From assembly GCF_005886535.1 (NCBI RefSeq), contig NZ_PNDS01000010.1, positions 1 to 64,000 of the forward strand: a stretch of DNA of 64,000 nt, read 5' to 3'. The number at the start of each line of letters is the position of its first letter. The stretch's first letter is position 1. The DNA comes from Pseudoalteromonas sp. S2755. GTDB lineage: Bacteria > Pseudomonadota > Gammaproteobacteria > Enterobacterales > Alteromonadaceae. The notes under the pieces were generated by a model. The model worked only from the letters and a program-made list of their open reading frames with translations, was not told where the DNA came from and did no database searches. A program made the translations under genes and the position numbers. Below are positions 1-11,300 of the stretch, piece after piece.

Positions 1-3000
1 GGGCATAATGTCCTCCGCCGAGCCTCCTTGTAGTTGGTCTATAAACCACAATCGTCGCTGCGCAAAAGAAACTGGCTGGATACTTGATGTACGCGCCACC
101 GCTTCTACAGCTGGACGCATGTCACTGCCTTGGCTCTGATTGATGCGTGTCGCAAGCGCTGCCAAATTCTCCGCATCAAATACTGCCTGCACTGGCAGCG
201 CTACGGCAAACTGCTGTCTTATTTCTGACATTAAGCGAATGCTCAGTAGCGAGTGGCCCCCTAGTGTGAAGAAGTTCGCCGTGGTGCTGATTGTATCGCT
301 CGGTATATTCAGTAAGGCTGACCAAATATCAACTAACTTTTGTTCCACTTCGGTTACCGGTGCTACATACTCTCCTTGCAGTGCACTCCCTTCTGGCTCT
401 GGTAAGGCTTTTCTGTCTACTTTACCATTGGCCGTTAATGGCCATTCATCTATTGCAATAAGTATACTTGGCACCATGTGAGCGGGAAGATCGCCATTTA
501 ACTCCTTTTGTATATTTTCTATCAAGTTCTTTTGATCAAAGCCGCCATGGTTATGCGAGGGTTTAAAATAACCAACCAACTGAGTTGAACCTGCAACTTC
601 TTTTGCTAGAACAAGCGCTGAATCAACACTATGTAAACCACTTAACTGATGCTCGACCTCTCCAAGTTCAATACGTAAACCTCTAATTTTAACTTGATGA
701 TCAATTCGACCCTGATATTCAATTTCCCCGTCGGCTCTTAAACGTGCAAGATCGCCTGTTTTATATAAACGTGGAGAACAGCTACCTTGTCCTTCATCAT
801 AAAAAGGGTTATGAATAAAACGCTCAGAAGTTAGTTGTTCTTGGTTTAAGTACCCTCTCGCGAGACCATCTCCGCCTATATGTAATTCCCCTACTGATCC
901 CTTTGGCACTAGGTTTAAATTAGGGTCAAGAATGAGCAACTGAATATTGTCGATAGGCTTACCTATCGGCACTCCTTTGCTGATATCCCCCGAGCAATCC
1001 CAATAACTTACATCAATGGCAGCTTCTGTTGGCCCATAAAGATTATGCAACTGGGTACTTGGTAAAACCTTTCTAAATTCTTCGACATGGCTTTGCTGCA
1101 ACGCTTCACCACTACAAAATACTTGCTCTAAGCTATGACAATGTGAGAACTGCTTATTTTCCAATATCAGTCCTAACATTGAAGGAACAAAGTGTAGCTT
1201 AGTAATTTGGCTCTGCTGGATTAGGCGGCATAGATACTCAGGGTCTTTATGCCCATCAGGACGAGCAACAACCAGTTTCGCCCCGTAGGCTAAAGTCCAA
1301 ACAAACTCCCAAACCGAAACATCAAAGCTGTACGGTGTTTTTTGTAGCACGTTATCACGATGAGTCATACCATACTTATTGTGCATCCAATGAATCCGGT
1401 TAAACAGAGCTTGATGCTCAACCATCACACCTTTTGGTTTTCCTGTAGAACCAGAAGTGTAAATCACATAAGCTAAGTGATTCGCAGTCAAACCTAGTTG
1501 TGATTTAGGTCCATTTGTTATGTCATAAGTTGAAAATTGCGCATGCTTATCCAATGCGACAGCGGGTGTTCCCAAGCGTTCAGCTATCTCAATATTACTT
1601 CCTTGAGTCAACACAACTCTAAGAGCAGCATCTTCCACCATATAAGACAATCGTGACACTGGGTAGCTAGGGTCAAGAGGGAGATATGCCCCTCCTGCTT
1701 TTAATATCGCAACGATACCGACGACCATTTCAACCGAACGCTCAGCGCATAGGCCAACAATATCATCAGGCTTAATATGGTGCTCTTCACGTAAATAGTG
1801 CGCTACCTGATTTGCTCTCCTATTAAGTTCTGCGTAGCTGAGCACCTCATCATCAAACACCACGGCGGCCCGTTCAGGATGAAGCGAGGCTTGCTCTTCA
1901 ATCAATTCATGAATGCACATGTCCTTAGCATAAGGAACTACCGTATCGTTCACTTCATTTAACAAGTAATGTGCTTCTTCCTGAGACAGCATAGGCAGCG
2001 AGGGCAAGTCATTATTACCCTCTGCAACCATACAAGCTAACCCATTAAGTAATTTACAAAAATGATCGTTTAAAACTTGGATCCGCTGCTCCATGAAAAT
2101 GCTAGTATCATACTCCCATACTAAGGCAACACCTGAGTCACTAATACTGATATCAATATCCAGATCAAACTTGGCATGAATGTAATCCGATTGATATGTC
2201 TGGAGTTCAACATTTGGTAACTTGAATGCCTGCTCCGAGCCTGGCGTTAAAGCATAGTCACTGTTTGTCGTTAACAATACTTGAAACAAAGGAGAGTGAC
2301 TTTGACTTCGCGGTATTTTTAAGCGCTCAACTAACTGTTCAAAAGGGACATCCTGATTAGACTGAGCATCAAGGTGTAGCGCTCTAATATGTGCAAAATA
2401 CTCATCCATAGCAACAAAACTGGTATCAGCTCGAAGTACCAATGTGTTTGCAAAGAAACCAATGAGCGGCTCCAGTTCTGACTGCAGACGATTAGCTATA
2501 GGCGTACCAATAACGATGTCATTACTATTACTGTGCTTAGCAAGCAAAAGTGAAAGCATTCCATGTAACAACATAAATGGCGTTAATTGATACATCTTAG
2601 CGATATTGATAAGCTCTTTCGCCAATGCAGATGAAAGCTGGCCATGTACGATACCGACTCGGCTGGCCGTCCCTTCAGTGCGAGGCTTATCCAAAGGTAA
2701 AGAGTGAACGACAGGAAGATCATCTAGTTGCTTTTCCCAGTATGCTAATTGCTGCTCTAAAACCCCATTGCTCAAGTACTGTTTTTGCCACAGTGCATAA
2801 TCTGAATACTGGATAGAAAGGGCTGGAAGTGGGTTGGGCATACCAGCTATATACGAATGATATAAGGTAAACAACTCCTTCAAAATGACTTCCATTGACC
2901 ACCCATCAGACGCGATGTGATGCATATTGAATAATAGAACGCCAGAATCATTCGTCCGTTTGATATAGCTTACGCGGAGCATTAGGTCTTGACTTAAATC

Positions 3001-3531
3001 GAATGGCTGGCCAATCAGCTCATCGATGTGGCCCTTTAACGCAGTTTGTAATGAATCACCACTGAGATTTGTAAGATCAACTTCTTGAATATCAAAAGCA
3101 AAAGCATCTATGCCCTTTAATTGTTGTACAGCCAAGCCATCGTGCTCATGGTAAGTAGTACGTAATATCTCATGTCTTGCAATGATGGTATGGAACGCTT
3201 TTTTCAACACCGCAATATTGAGTTCACCTGTTACATCAAAAGCCATCGGCATATTATATTCTTGAGTACTGCCTTTTAAATTATCAATAAACCACAGGCG
3301 CTGCTGTGCGTACGATAAGTTATGTTTTTGATCCGTTTGAGTTGCTTTTACAACTTTTTTATATCCGTCACTTCGGAGGTAGTACAGGATCCCTTCTTTA
3401 TTGTCCTTAATTCGCTGTATTAACTCAGGGATGGCTTCCTCAAAGTTGATTTTGAGTTGGTCATTCTCCGCCAGCTCAAATGAGAACTGTGCCTCGGCAC
3501 AATCGGCTATTAATTTTTTTATATTTTCCAC
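1..3531 (-). CDS. Nonribosomal peptide synthetase, C-A-T-C... (Ser module), 3' end beyond window
   Basis: Adds one amino acid to the growing peptide and begins the next module; cytoplasmic assembly line. 1177 codons lie in the window. Residues 1-60 resemble a TubC-type docking domain. The C domain (about 72-500) has intact HHIASDG near 202. The A domain (about 530-1040) has FDVSVWEF, NLYGPTE and NGKVDRKAL. The T domain carries GGHSLL near 1088. A second C domain starts near 1157 (FAQRRLWFIDQL) and leaves the window. Hand-aligned pocket residues read DVWHFSLIDK, one change from the known serine code DVWHLSLIDK, so serine is likely. The GTG start is forced: an in-frame TAA lies five codons upstream, with an AAAGG-like ribosome site between. 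It is the last gene of the operon seen here; no thioesterase or terminal domain is in the window, so the line continues leftwards. Confidence 0.93.
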   Translation of the reverse strand, partial: MENIKKLIADCAEAQFSFELAENDQLKINFEEAIPELIQRIKDNKEGILYYLRSDGYKKVVKATQTDQKHNLSYAQQRLWFIDNLKGSTQEYNMPMAFDVTGELNIAVLKKAFHTIIARHEILRTTYHEHDGLAVQQLKGIDAFAFDIQEVDLTNLSGDSLQTALKGHIDELIGQPFDLSQDLMLRVSYIKRTNDSGVLLFNMHHIASDGWSMEVILKELFTLYHSYIAGMPNPLPALSIQYSDYALWQKQYLSNGVLEQQLAYWEKQLDDLPVVHSLPLDKPRTEGTASRVGIVHGQLSSALAKELINIAKMYQLTPFMLLHGMLSLLLAKHSNSNDIVIGTPIANRLQSELEPLIGFFANTLVLRADTSFVAMDEYFAHIRALHLDAQSNQDVPFEQLVERLKIPRSQSHSPLFQVLLTTNSDYALTPGSEQAFKLPNVELQTYQSDYIHAKFDLDIDISISDSGVALVWEYDTSIFMEQRIQVLNDHFCKLLNGLACMVAEGNNDLPSLPMLSQEEAHYLLNEVNDTVVPYAKDMCIHELIEEQASLHPERAAVVFDDEVLSYAELNRRANQVAHYLREEHHIKPDDIVGLCAERSVEMVVGIVAILKAGGAYLPLDPSYPVSRLSYMVEDAALRVVLTQGSNIEIAERLGTPAVALDKHAQFSTYDITNGPKSQLGLTANHLAYVIYTSGSTGKPKGVMVEHQALFNRIHWMHNKYGMTHRDNVLQKTPYSFDVSVWEFVWTLAYGAKLVVARPDGHKDPEYLCRLIQQSQITKLHFVPSMLGLILENKQFSHCHSLEQVFCSGEALQQSHVEEFRKVLPSTQLHNLYGPTEAAIDVSYWDCSGDISKGVPIGKPIDNIQLLILDPNLNLVPKGSVGELHIGGDGLARGYLNQEQLTSERFIHNPFYDEGQGSCSPRLYKTGDLARLRADGEIEYQGRIDHQVKIRGLRIELGEVEHQLSGLHSVDSALVLAKEVAGSTQLVGYFKPSHNHGGFDQKNLIENIQKELNGDLPAHMVPSILIAIDEWPLTANGKVDRKALPEPEGSALQGEYVAPVTEVEQKLVDIWSALLNIPSDTISTTANFFTLGGHSLLSIRLMSEIRQQFAVALPVQAVFDAENLAALATRINQSQGSDMRPAVEAVARTSSIQPVSFAQRRLWFIDQLQGGSAEDIMP

Positions 3532-3736
3532 AGAAATTTTACCTTTTTACATAGTGCAAGGTCTACAGAGCGCATCTTACTTCTCAACGAGCTAATAAGT
3601 GCAAACGACCAATTACCAATCCATGACTGGAGTATTAAAACTTTATATTCAACAGAAGCTAGCGACTAGCTGCTTTATCCTCAACCTATTGAGACCTAAA
3701 ATAACAGAGTAAATCCGAGCTATCCGACCTTGCCCG

Positions 3737-4735
3737 TTAACTTACATATAAAGTCGACTCTACTTTTTTATTCTTTGCTTTCCACCAGCTTTCGACCACG
3801 AGCGTTCTCAACAACCAACGATCTTTGCCATCAAATCTGGGACTGTAGGCATTACGAGAATGAACCACTCTACGATTGTCAAAAACCAGCATTTCGCCTT
3901 CAGCTAAGGTCAAAGTCAAACATCCTTTTACGATGGAGTCTTTAAGAGACGAGAAAGCTTCGGCTGATGCGCTACTGCACGCTTCCATATAAGCTGGGTC
4001 ATAAATAATTTCTGGATCTTCGGTACCATCCAGCACTTTTACCTTGGTACTACGTAAATCACCCTCGTTATTAAATGTGAGATCTTCCCAAATTAAATAG
4101 TCTAATTGGCTCAGTTGAGCACGCTCTGCATCTGACAAGCTCAGGTGATTTGCTGGCATCAAATATGTTTTTACTTCAGGGTCATCCCTTAAACATAGCA
4201 GTGTAACGAAATCAGCTTTCGTTTCGTGGAATCCATCTTCAACATGCCATTCAAGAAATACACTGTTAGTGCCCACTTGCTTGTTAGAATCTTTCTTTAT
4301 TGGATAGATATCGTCTACCAGACCAGTGGTAATTTTATCCTTAAAGTTATATACATACCCTAATGATACAGAAATGATCGATTGTAATAGCGCGGCATAA
4401 TCTCGCTGCTTACCCTTAATTTCATTTTTCGCGAGCGGTGTATCACGAAGCCCTTGTAGTAGCGGCAAATTCTTTATCAATAGATAGCTATGATCACCGC
4501 CTTTAAACTTGAATTCAAGCAGTTTTCTTTTAATTCTACGAGGAAATTTATTCCATGTTTCTAGATAGTTAAAAGTGATATCTGCACCATCTTTTGAGTT
4601 AACTGTATTATGCTGTCTGACTAGTTGTTCTATTTTTTCTTTTTCATCATCCAATAAAGTGAGGATCAAGCCTCCACAATCAGGCTTCGCTTCTTGTTGA
4701 TGCTCAGCGGGGCTAAGCTCTTTTAATAATTCCAT
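3737..4735 (-). CDS. Fe(II)/2-oxoglutarate amino-acid hydroxylase, VioC/clavaminate-synthase-like
   Basis: 332 aa, cytoplasmic. The metal triad is visible: His164 and Glu166 in WHVED, and His292 in VVHSRNAY. Arg306 and Arg310 follow at +14 and +18 from the distal His. This is the spacing I recall for the viomycin arginine hydroxylase VioC (H168/E170/H316/R330/R334). Members of this family (VioC, AsnO, KtzO/KtzP) hydroxylate the beta-carbon of free or carrier-bound Arg, Asn or Glu. A GGAG ribosome site sits 7 bases before the ATG. The gene lies 106 bases after an NRPS whose A-domain pocket looks basic (Orn/Arg-like), so hydroxylation of that basic residue is the simplest inference. Whether it acts on the free or the tethered amino acid cannot be told from sequence. 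Confidence 0.88.
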   Translation of the reverse strand: MELLKELSPAEHQQEAKPDCGGLILTLLDDEKEKIEQLVRQHNTVNSKDGADITFNYLETWNKFPRRIKRKLLEFKFKGGDHSYLLIKNLPLLQGLRDTPLAKNEIKGKQRDYAALLQSIISVSLGYVYNFKDKITTGLVDDIYPIKKDSNKQVGTNSVFLEWHVEDGFHETKADFVTLLCLRDDPEVKTYLMPANHLSLSDAERAQLSQLDYLIWEDLTFNNEGDLRSTKVKVLDGTEDPEIIYDPAYMEACSSASAEAFSSLKDSIVKGCLTLTLAEGEMLVFDNRRVVHSRNAYSPRFDGKDRWLLRTLVVESWWKAKNKKVESTLYVS

Positions 4736-4841
4736 GTTTTTCTCCGAAAAGTTAGCGCCATCAAATCATTGATATCGTTTGATGGCCAGAGTCATGCTGT
4801 AGTAGATTGCGCATAACTCTGACGAGAATAAGGTTTACTTT

Positions 4842-7800
4842 TTATATTACTATCGAATTTTTCTTTTCTGACACCGTTGTTTCTACTTGCTTAACTGCTG
4901 CCGCTTTCGACGCATCCACAAGAGCTGCAATCCCTTTGATTGTAGGCAGTTCGAATACATCTTTTAACACTAGACTAATCTCATACTGTTCATTGAGTGC
5001 AGCAACTAAGCGACTGATTAGCAAAGAGTGTCCACCCAGCTCAAAGAAATTAGCTGTAGTGCTAATCTGTTGAACCTCAAGGTTAAGCAATTCAGACCAC
5101 ACTTTAGCTAGATGCTCTTCAACCTCTGTTATTGGTGCAATATATTCTTGTCCGATTGATGCACGGTCAGGTTCTGGCAATGCCTTTTTATCGACCTTGC
5201 CATTAGCATTCAATGGCCAGCTATCTATAATCATAACGATTGTGGGTAACATGTATTCTGGTAATTTCTCTTTGAGTACGCTCCTCAACGCCGCTTTAAA
5301 CTGACTTTCTGAACTTTCCTCTGTGTTTGTCTCCACTGTTAGCTCTATCGGTTTTACATAAGCGACGATTTGCAGGCTACCTTGCACTTCTTTGGCCATC
5401 ACCACAGCAGAGTCTACATCACTTAAGGCTGCGATTTGTGCTTCAATTTCACTGAGTTCAATTCTGAACCCTCTGATTTTAACTTGCTCATCGACTCGTC
5501 CAACAAACTCTAAGCTACCATCTGATAAACGCCTTACAAGATCGCCTGTGCAATAGAGTCGCTGTTCTTTTATATCTGAGCTTTCATTGCGCACAAACTT
5601 CTCAGCTGTAAGTTCAGGGTTGCCAAAATAGCCCTTCGCTAAGCCATGTCCCGCAACATATAAAGTACCAGTTACTCCATTTGGTACCAATTGACGGTTA
5701 TCATCTAACACATAAAGTGCAGTATTTGGGAAAGGTGTGCCCAATGGGATCGACCCACTCTTTAAGTATTCAATTCCATACTTACTGGTATCGAAGTAAC
5801 TAGCATCAATAACCGTTTCCGTTTGACCATATAAATTGAAAATTCGAGTACTGTTATCAACGACTTGATTTAGTAATTCTAAATCATCAACTTTCCACGC
5901 TTCACAGCCTATTGATATGAACTTAAGCCCATGCAACTTCTGCTCATTATTCACAAGGTAATGTCCCAGTTCTCTTACAACACTAGGGACAAAATCACCA
6001 TAAGTTACTTGATGTATGTTTATCAAATTACAAAGTTCATGTGCTGAAATTAACGTTTCGTACGGGCAAATGATAAGCTTCCCAGCATTACTACAAAGCG
6101 CCTTGATTATATCACCCAGTAAAATATCAACCGACAGTCCTGCCATTTGTAAAACTGTCAGCGGTGCCTTATCAATTTCAAAAATATGGTCCCAGCCAGC
6201 TTTTCTCGCAAGTAGCCCGCAGTGCTGAACCATGATCCCTTTAGGTTTACCAGTGGTCCCGGAGGTATACATCACATAAGCAAGGTGGTTTGTGGTTAAT
6301 CCAATCGTACTTTTATCTAAGTTATCAGTAGGATACTCAATAAATGGTGAATTATCTCCATCTATCAAATCGTCAACAATCAAAACCTTTGATGCTGATA
6401 ACTCAAACTTATTGAGTAACTCAGATTGTGTTAGAACAACTTTAGGCTCTGTTTCTGAGATGATATCCGTCAGTCGATTATTAGGGTGACTTGGGTCTAA
6501 CGGAACATATGCCGCCCCGGCTTTGAGAATCCCTAAAATACAAACAATCATCTCCAATGAACGCTCAACACATAGGCCGACCAATGTATCTGGCGTAATC
6601 TCATGCCTAGCCCTTAAGCAGTGTGCAACCTGATTCGCTTTCTGGTTTAGCTCAGCAAAAGTAAGGGCCTTGTCTGCAAACACCACTGCAGTTTGTTCTG
6701 GGGAGTTAGCTACTTGCTGTTCGAAAAGCTCATGAATGCACTTTTCACTATCATAACTTTGCTCGACGCCATTTAATTCATGAACTAAGCGGTTAATTTC
6801 AGCTTTCGACATCATCGGTAATGAAGATGGTGCAACCTTTGTAGGGTCATTAATAGAGCCTATGGCTTCAAATAATGAACAAAGGTGTTGGTTTAATTGT
6901 TCGATATGCTGGGTTTCAAACAAACCGTCATCAAAGGTCCAATCTAAGCTCGCACCAAGCTCGCTAATACTGACATTGAGCTCAATATCAAACTTAGCTT
7001 GTACTTGATCAGAAAGGTATGCTTTCAACTCTGCGTTTGGTAATGCTAATGTTTGGCTGTTTGAATTTTCATTCACTCCAAAATCGCTGCTCGTTGTCAG
7101 CATAATTTGAAACAGCGGACTATACTCCGAGCTGCGAGGAACTTTCAAGCGCTCAACAAGTTGCTCAAATGGTACATCTTGATTAGATTGAGCTCCTAAA
7201 TGCACTTGGCGAATATGATCAAAGTATTCATGTAACGATTTATGCTCGGTATTTGCTCGTAATACTAATGTATTTGTAAACAGCCCAATCAGTGGCTCTA
7301 ATTCTGCCTGAGTTCGGTTTGCAATTGGCGTACCTATAACTATGTCATTACTATTGCTGTGTCTTGCTAACAAGAGAGAAAATCCAGCATGAACCAGCAT
7401 AAAAGGAGTAAGCTGCAATTTTTTAGCCGTATCTAGTAGGGTTTTAGCAAGCTTTTCGGAGAGTTGACCATGTACCAACTTCCCCATAGTTTGTTTGCTT
7501 TTTTGGCGCGAAAAATCACAAGGTAAGCTATGTATCATCGGTACATCTTTGAGTTGATTTTCCCAATAACGCAATTGACCTTCTAAGACTTCACCAGCTA
7601 CGTACTCTCGCTGCCAATGACTATAGTCTGCATATTGCACTGGTAACTCTGGTAACGGGTTTTGCTCTCCCTCACTGAACGCTTGGTATAATGTAATAAA
7701 CTCTTTGATGAGTATCTCAGTTGACCATCCATCGGACGCGATATGGTGCATATTAAATAGCAGTACACCCGAGTCTTCAGCTTTATGAATGTAGCTCACT

Positions 7801-8369
7801 CTCAGCATCAAATCTTGCGCCAAATTAAATGGGGTATTCATATCACATGAAATCAGATTTTGAACTTCAGACTCAAGCATCTCACCCGTGAGATGCTCAA
7901 GGTTCTCCACAGTGATGTTAAAGTCTATTTCAGCCATCTCACGAATGACCTGCTGTACCTCACCCGCATCTGATAAGTACACGGTGCGCAATACTTCATG
8001 ACGCTCAATAATTGCTGCAAATACTTTGCGCAGCGTCGCAAGGTCAAGGGTACCGCTTACTCCAAAAGCAACAGGCATGTTGTACTCAGCAGATCCTTTT
8101 TGCATGCTATCAATAAACCATAGCCTTTGCTGTGCAAATGAAGCCATTTGAAGCTTATCTCCCTGCCTTGGATAGCGACTGATAGGGAGAATATCTGCAT
8201 TTTCCTGTTGTTGCAACAAAGAAACAATTTCACTTTTCTTCGCTATAATTTGTGCTTTGATTTCGCTATCCATCGCTCCTGGCGGCGCTTTAAAAGCTAA
8301 GCTTCCATTCTCAAGATATAAAATAATGCCCTTATTTTTAACTTCTCTTAGCAACTCAACTACGTTCAT
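4842..8369 (-). CDS. Nonribosomal peptide synthetase module C-A-T (basic residue, Orn/Arg-like)
   Basis: 1175 aa from the ATG at 8369. That ATG overlaps the TGA of the upstream NRPS as ATGA, which decides the start against an in-frame ATG seven codons earlier. Residues 1-53 form a TubC-type N-terminal docking domain. The C domain (about 75-510) has HHIASDG at 208-214. The A domain (about 580-1060) has YTSGTTGKPKG, NLYGQTE (Gln for the usual Pro) and NGKVDKKAL. The T domain has LGGHSLL. The A4 stretch reads VDILLGDIIKAL, the style of ornithine/arginine-activating domains. The pocket reads DIGDSGLIDK, nearest to the ornithine code DVGEIGSIDK (6 of 10), and Asp278 plus Asp331 argue for a positively charged side chain. 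The C-terminal tail KKNSIVI may dock to the next NRPS. Confidence 0.93.
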   Translation of the reverse strand: MNVVELLREVKNKGIILYLENGSLAFKAPPGAMDSEIKAQIIAKKSEIVSLLQQQENADILPISRYPRQGDKLQMASFAQQRLWFIDSMQKGSAEYNMPVAFGVSGTLDLATLRKVFAAIIERHEVLRTVYLSDAGEVQQVIREMAEIDFNITVENLEHLTGEMLESEVQNLISCDMNTPFNLAQDLMLRVSYIHKAEDSGVLLFNMHHIASDGWSTEILIKEFITLYQAFSEGEQNPLPELPVQYADYSHWQREYVAGEVLEGQLRYWENQLKDVPMIHSLPCDFSRQKSKQTMGKLVHGQLSEKLAKTLLDTAKKLQLTPFMLVHAGFSLLLARHSNSNDIVIGTPIANRTQAELEPLIGLFTNTLVLRANTEHKSLHEYFDHIRQVHLGAQSNQDVPFEQLVERLKVPRSSEYSPLFQIMLTTSSDFGVNENSNSQTLALPNAELKAYLSDQVQAKFDIELNVSISELGASLDWTFDDGLFETQHIEQLNQHLCSLFEAIGSINDPTKVAPSSLPMMSKAEINRLVHELNGVEQSYDSEKCIHELFEQQVANSPEQTAVVFADKALTFAELNQKANQVAHCLRARHEITPDTLVGLCVERSLEMIVCILGILKAGAAYVPLDPSHPNNRLTDIISETEPKVVLTQSELLNKFELSASKVLIVDDLIDGDNSPFIEYPTDNLDKSTIGLTTNHLAYVMYTSGTTGKPKGIMVQHCGLLARKAGWDHIFEIDKAPLTVLQMAGLSVDILLGDIIKALCSNAGKLIICPYETLISAHELCNLINIHQVTYGDFVPSVVRELGHYLVNNEQKLHGLKFISIGCEAWKVDDLELLNQVVDNSTRIFNLYGQTETVIDASYFDTSKYGIEYLKSGSIPLGTPFPNTALYVLDDNRQLVPNGVTGTLYVAGHGLAKGYFGNPELTAEKFVRNESSDIKEQRLYCTGDLVRRLSDGSLEFVGRVDEQVKIRGFRIELSEIEAQIAALSDVDSAVVMAKEVQGSLQIVAYVKPIELTVETNTEESSESQFKAALRSVLKEKLPEYMLPTIVMIIDSWPLNANGKVDKKALPEPDRASIGQEYIAPITEVEEHLAKVWSELLNLEVQQISTTANFFELGGHSLLISRLVAALNEQYEISLVLKDVFELPTIKGIAALVDASKAAAVKQVETTVSEKKNSIVI

Positions 8370-11300
8370 AGTAAACCACCTTCCATACATTCTAATTCTT
8401 CATTACTTGCACTGTTTAACAGCAATAATGGTTCGATATGTGCTGCAAGTTCTGCAATTGTTTTATTTTGAAATAACACCCTAACACTAATGTTTATTTT
8501 GAACTCTTCTTGAATGCGATTTAGGACTTTCATAGCCAAAAGAGAATGTCCTCCTATAGCAAAGAAATCATGCGTGGTGCCAATTAACATAGATGTATTC
8601 AAGAGTTCTTGCCAAATATGAGTAAGCTGTATCTCGACTTCCGTTTCAGGCTTTACATAGTCTGCCTTTGTGTGGTTTAACGCACTTTCAATTAACGATT
8701 TGGTATCTAACTTACCATTGGATAGGTAGGGAAATGCCTCTAATTCTATTAGCTGTTTTGGCTGCATATATTCAGGTAATTTATTGGCTAACAATTGTAT
8801 AAGTTCCGCTTCGGAAGCTGTAGGAGCAACAATAAATAGAGAAAGCCCACCTCCAGCAACAACACATTTTGCTTGCTCCGCAAGGCCTGCATTCAAGATA
8901 ATCATAGAAACTTCATCCGGTTCTATTCTATAACCATTAAGCTTTACCTGATTATCTAGACGTTCTAAGTACATTAGGTTACCGTCTGATAACACTTGGA
9001 CATGATCACCGGTTTTATAAAAATCTAAGTGACTAGTATCACAATGAACCAGCGCAGCCATCGTTAACGCCTCTTGACCGTAGTAACCATTGAAAACAGA
9101 GTCACCTGCAATTTGTAGCTCACCTGTTTCCCCTATTTCAGCAAGATCACCGTCCTCTTTCACGACCCGACAATGTAAGTTGTTAATTGGATATCCGATA
9201 GGCACAAAATCTGTTACTGTCGCACGCTCATAGCGCCAAAATAAAGCATCAATACAGCACTCAGATGGCCCATATAGATTAATAACTTCACAATTAAAAG
9301 TTTGCATCGCTTTATCTGCAGTTGAGCTCTTCAATGCCTCACCGCCACAAAATACACTTTTTAGCGTGAACGATACGGATCCATCAATGTGTTCAAGTAA
9401 CAAGTCTAATAGTGATGGAACAAGCTGTAGTCGAGTGATCGAATAGTCATGCATCGTTCGCTTGAAGAGTGGTAGATCATAATTGATTTCACTTGGGGCA
9501 ATCACCATCGTTGCGCCGACCATCAACGGTGCCCAAAACTCCCAAATTGATGCATCAAAACTTGCCGATGTTCGTTGCAGGAAACGATCGTCTTTTGCAA
9601 ACGTAAATTCATCATTAATCCAGTTCATATGATTGAGCAAAGCTTTGTGACTGATGCTTACTCCCTTGGCCTTTCCTGTCGAGCCAGAGGTAAATAAAAT
9701 ATATGCTAGATCTGTTTCTTGAATAGTTACATCCGGTGCTGTCGCAGCGTACTGCTCGAGCTTGAGCTCATTTAAATCAATGTTTTTACACCCAGTGACC
9801 TCATACTCACCAACACTGATCACCGTAGTTGCTTGCGCATCTTTAAGCATATCGGTGATACGCTGATGTGGCAGGTCAATGTCGATAGGAACATATGTTG
9901 CTCCCGCTTTCATCGTCGCCAACATCGCAATGACGAACTCCACAGAGCGGACCATACATAGCGCGACGACATCACCTTTACCTATGCCTTGATGTTGTAA
10001 ATAGTTCGCAAGTTGATTTGCGGCACAATCAATGTCTGCGAGTGTTTTTTCCTTACCATTTAACTCAACCACGTTACCGTTGCCTGCAGCGACGACCTTG
10101 TTAACGTGATCTAAAACCGTTACTCCCGATGTAGTAACAACTTTACCATAGCTTTGATATTCAGCTCCTAGGCGTTGAGTGGAAATACCCATATGGTTAA
10201 TTAACGCTACTTTTATCTGATTAAGCAAATAGGTAACGGCTTGATCATCAACATAACTGTTATCATACGTTAGCTGTAGACGACTGCCACTCTCTTGCTG
10301 AATATAAGTAAACTGTAACTTACAAGCTTCAGCTAAGTGTTTTACCTGCTCGAGTTGCAGTGTCGGCTGCGCTACATTAACTACGGCATCAAAAATAAAG
10401 CTAAATCCTGCGGATTCATGATCATGGCTTTTAGCAAAACACTCTGCATAATCAACACCATGCTCACTACATTCAAGTTCGTTCTGTATAGCGTCATTAA
10501 AGTTGTCAGCAACTTCTGGGAATAAGGGTACAGCCCGGCTCAATGGTCCGATAGCATCGGCTAAATCACTGTCTGAACGGCTATCAAACATTCTAACAAG
10601 TTCGGCTTTTGGTGCGAACTTCTTTAATGCTAAACGCAAACTCGCGCATACTACCTCAGCACTCGTCGCTTGATATTGCTTAGCAAAACGTGAGATCTCA
10701 TCTTGAATATCACCAAGGTTGATATAGTCAAATTTATACTCTGACTTTCCATCATGCTTATATCGTTGCAAAGTACACTTATCAACTAGCGCGGCCACAC
10801 TTTTATCTCTCGCCCAAAATTGACGAGCTTCTGTTAAGTCGTCATCTAACAAGAAATCAGCTAACCAAGGTGCTAGTTCCTCATATTGGATGACTTCATT
10901 TTGCAACCAAGTCTGCGCATCATGAGTATACTCGCTGCCAGCGGAAAGGATCAGCTGCATTAGATGCGTCAATGTAAAGCTATCTGTGTTTAGAGCACTC
11001 ATTTCAAGACAACACCAATAGCCATTGCTTTGCTGCGCAATTACTAATCGCAACCAAGGAGTGGCAAAGTCGCTCGATTGCTGTTCCCCGAATATCGTGA
11101 GCTCTGATTTACGCTGCGTTATCTGTGCATCTGTATAGCCACGCCAATCCTCTGTCACCAATTCAACCGGATCAAGATCTCTGATATTTTGCCAAAGCCC
11201 TCCAAATTCATCCACCTCATAGGCTGTGCGAATAATGTCTAAACGCTCTGCTAAAGTGGTCAAATATTCACTGACAGCTTCAATGTTTAAGCTACCCGTA

